Below are positions 60,490 to 64,000 of a stretch of DNA of 64,000 nucleotides, in pieces; the first letter of the stretch is position 1; each line of letters begins with the position of its first letter. The stretch comes from Streptomyces sp. A 4/2 (GTDB taxonomy: Bacteria; Actinomycetota; Actinomycetes; Streptomycetales; Streptomycetaceae), in NCBI RefSeq assembly GCF_940670765.1, contig NZ_CALNVW010000021.1:62001-126000 (forward strand), read 5' to 3'. The notes beneath the pieces were generated by a model that was given only the letters and a program-made list of their open reading frames with translations, was not told where the DNA came from and searched no databases. The translations under genes were made by a program, and so were the position numbers.

Positions 60490-61511
60490 GCGTCCCGGAC
60501 GGTAGGCGTGTCCCGTCGACGTCGGGTACAGGCGGTACGAGTACGGACAGTACGGGCGGTACGGGGGCTCCCGCGGGCGTGACCGTCCGCGTCCCCGCCA
60601 AGGTCAATGTCCAGCTCGCGGTCGGCGGCGCACGCCCCGACGGCTTCCACGACCTGGCCAACGTCTTCCTCGCGGTGTCGCTGTACGACGAGGTCACCGT
60701 GACCCCCGCCGACTCCCTCCGCGTCACCTGCACGGGACCCGGCGCGGACCAGGTCCCCCTGGACCGGACGAACCTGGCGGCGCGGGCCGCCGAACTGCTC
60801 GCCGCGCGCCACGGGATCACCCCCGACGTACACCTCCACATCGACAAGGACATCCCCGTCGCGGGTGGCATGGCGGGCGGCAGCGCGGACGGTGCGGGCG
60901 CCCTGCTGGCCTGCGACGCGCTCTGGTCCACCGGCGCCTCGCGCGAAGAACTCCTGGACATCTGCGCCGAGTTGGGCAGCGACGTGCCCTTCAGTCTGGT
61001 CGGCGGTGCGGCGCTGGGCACCGGCCGCGGAGAGCTGCTGACGCCGCTGACGGTCGGCGGCACGTTCCACTGGGTGTTCGCGATGGCCGACGGCGGCCTC
61101 TCCACCCCGACGGTCTTCCGCGAGTTCGACCGCCTCACCCCCGACGCCGCCCCGCCGGAAGCCGCACCGGCCCTGCTGGCGGCGCTGCGCACGGGCGACA
61201 CGACGGCGCTGGCGGGAGCCCTCTCGAACGACCTCCAGGCGGCGGCGGTCTCCCTGCGGCCCGCGCTCGCCGACACCCTCGCCGCCGGTACCGCGGCGGG
61301 CGCCCTGGCGGGACTGGTCTCCGGCTCCGGCCCCACGACTGCCTTCCTGGCCAAGGACGCGGAGTCGGCGGAACGGATCGCCTCCGAGCTGCGGGCCTCC
61401 GGGACCTGCCGGGCCGCCCGGGTGGCATCCTCGGCGGCGCCCGGGGCGACGGTGGTCGGCCGCCCCGCCAGGCGTCCCGGGCCCGGCAACGATCGGCCGG
61501 CCAGGTCCTAG
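60486..61511 (+). CDS. ispE: 4-(cytidine 5'-diphospho)-2-C-methyl-D-erythritol kinase
   Basis: 341 residues, GTG 60486. GHMP kinase of the MEP isoprenoid pathway. Motifs [24 protein letters not shown], the phosphate loop [18 protein letters not shown], and [15 protein letters not shown] near the end. The first 30 residues ([21 protein letters not shown]) are a low-complexity extension coded by a GTACGG-type DNA repeat before the domain. Cotranscribed with rsmA. Confidence 0.95.
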   Translation: MSVPDGRRVPSTSGTGGTSTDSTGGTGAPAGVTVRVPAKVNVQLAVGGARPDGFHDLANVFLAVSLYDEVTVTPADSLRVTCTGPGADQVPLDRTNLAARAAELLAARHGITPDVHLHIDKDIPVAGGMAGGSADGAGALLACDALWSTGASREELLDICAELGSDVPFSLVGGAALGTGRGELLTPLTVGGTFHWVFAMADGGLSTPTVFREFDRLTPDAAPPEAAPALLAALRTGDTTALAGALSNDLQAAAVSLRPALADTLAAGTAAGALAGLVSGSGPTTAFLAKDAESAERIASELRASGTCRAARVASSAAPGATVVGRPARRPGPGNDRPARS

Positions 61512-61590
61512 GCCGGAGGAGGTGCGGCAAGGAGGCCCCGTCGCCGCGCCGTACCCTGGAGGCCGATCCATCCCCTTCCCAGGAGCGTCA

Positions 61591-63399
<1,809 letters not shown>

Positions 63400-63433
63400 C
63401 CGTACGGCGGGACTCGCGTAACGGCGGTATCAC

Positions 63434-63471
63434 GGGCCGGTTCTCCCTTGGGAACAGGGGTGGACCGGCCC
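63434..63471 (+). terminator. Terminator hairpin after the ABC-F gene
   Basis: GGGCCGGT/ACCGGCCC outer 8-bp arms around a second small stem-loop (TTCTCCC..GGGAA), 35 bp after the stop. Confidence 0.65.
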
Positions 63472-63629
63472 TGCTTGTCATGAACTCCGGGTGATAGAAA
63501 GAACTCCCGCTCGACTGACGTTGATCTGTGGGATCCACACCCGATTCGCTCCTTTCCGGCGCCGCTGGCTGCCGGAATTGCGGGGGAGGCCGGTCGGGCA
63601 GCGGACCCCGCGTGAAGAGGTGTGTGCTG

Positions 63630-64000
63630 ATGACTCAGCCGCCTGACCAGCAGCCGCCGCAGGGCGGTTTCGGCGCTCCGCAGAATCCGCCCGGTGAAGG
63701 TCCGGGCGGTTTCGGCGCCCCGCCGCCGCCCGCTCAGCCGCCGCAGATGCCGCCACCGCCGCAGGCCCCGCCGGGTCCGCCGCCCGCGCAGGGTCCGCCG
63801 CAGAGCGGACCGCCGAGCGCGCCCCAGGGGCCGCCGCCCCAGCCGCAGCCCGGTTACGGCTACCCCCAGCAGGCGCCGCAGCCCGGCCCGTACGGTCAGC
63901 CCCAGCAGGCGCCGGGACCGTACGGACAGCCGCAGGCCGGTCCCTACGGCCAGCCGCAGCAGGGCCCGTACGCGCAGCAGCCGCCGCAGGGACCCTACGG
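63630..64000 (+). CDS. Pro/Gln-rich protein, N-terminal part (runs past the window end)
   Basis: An open frame from ATG 63630 with AAGAGG upstream continues to the last base. The 123 visible residues are almost only Pro, Gln, Gly and Tyr: MTQPPDQQPPQGGFGAPQN, later repeated YGQPQQAPG/GPYGQPQ units. Such disordered leaders precede a membrane or PQQ-like propeller domain in many streptomycete proteins; the remaining part is needed to decide. No function is assigned. The spacer 63472-63629 probably carries its promoter. Confidence 0.7.
   Translation, partial: MTQPPDQQPPQGGFGAPQNPPGEGPGGFGAPPPPAQPPQMPPPPQAPPGPPPAQGPPQSGPPSAPQGPPPQPQPGYGYPQQAPQPGPYGQPQQAPGPYGQPQAGPYGQPQQGPYAQQPPQGPY

Overview
The window is chromosomal DNA of a Streptomyces species. 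The evidence is very high GC with strong third-position bias, many GTG starts, an SsgA-family sporulation protein, the actinobacterial divisome protein SepX/GlpR, a WhiJ-type XRE/DUF397/ATPase locus, a protein O-mannosyltransferase and a fused CbiMN. From memory, gene order resembles the S. coelicolor SCO3145-SCO3180 region (pmt, ssgE and ksgA-ispE lie close together there); I could not check this. There is no prophage, integrase, plasmid or CRISPR array.

Layout. 1-4745: methylthioadenosine phosphorylase, an FmdB zinc-ribbon protein behind a CIRCE-like operator, an MFS transporter and a K+/H+ antiporter. 4961-8302: a penicillin-acylase-type hydrolase meeting 5-formyl-THF cycloligase. 8396-13573: galU, the gephyrin-like moeA/glp, moaC, mogA, a GNAT gene and sepX/glpR, which mixes molybdenum-cofactor and cell-division genes. 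13649-17945: tRNA-Ala(CGC) with a strong terminator, a PLP dehydratase, a methyltransferase, an acetyltransferase, exonuclease III and a MerR regulator. 18078-21426: a translationally coupled monooxygenase, hydrolase and SDR. 21535-25420: a CsbD-like protein, a repeat array and a tricorn-type protease. 25589-31870: an MFS pump fused to three carboxypeptidase-regulatory-like domains with its MarR regulator, then a TetR regulator and an MMPL exporter. 31860-35058: ssgE and a cbiMN-cbiQ-cbiO metal transporter behind a Nur-box-like palindrome. 35153-41346: an M20 amidohydrolase with an MFS transporter, a double Lrp/AsnC regulator, a second repeat array, a beta-lactamase-fold hydrolase and an SDR. 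41408-53018: an accessory-looking stretch with a ClC channel, an AAA gene split by a MITE, GNAT, SMI1/KNR4 and HIT-like genes, a secreted-protein remnant, a CPBP protease, the WhiJ-type locus, small membrane and lipoprotein genes, RidA and a DMT exporter. 53269-64000: a penicillin-binding protein, pmt, rsmI, a zinc-ribbon protein, a TatD nuclease, rsmA/ksgA, ispE, an ABC-F ATPase and the start of a Pro/Gln-rich protein.

The main points of interest are: (i) a 231-bp MITE whose exact removal restores the frame of a P-loop ATPase; (ii) a CIRCE-like operator on fmdB; (iii) a Nur-box-like palindrome at the cbiMNQO promoter; (iv) the glp...sepX gene cluster; (v) palindromes beside the TetR, MarR and monooxygenase genes; and (vi) two arrays of the same GC-rich repeat in opposite orientation about 17 kb apart. 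Most tandem repeats lie at gene ends and often run into low-complexity C-termini.
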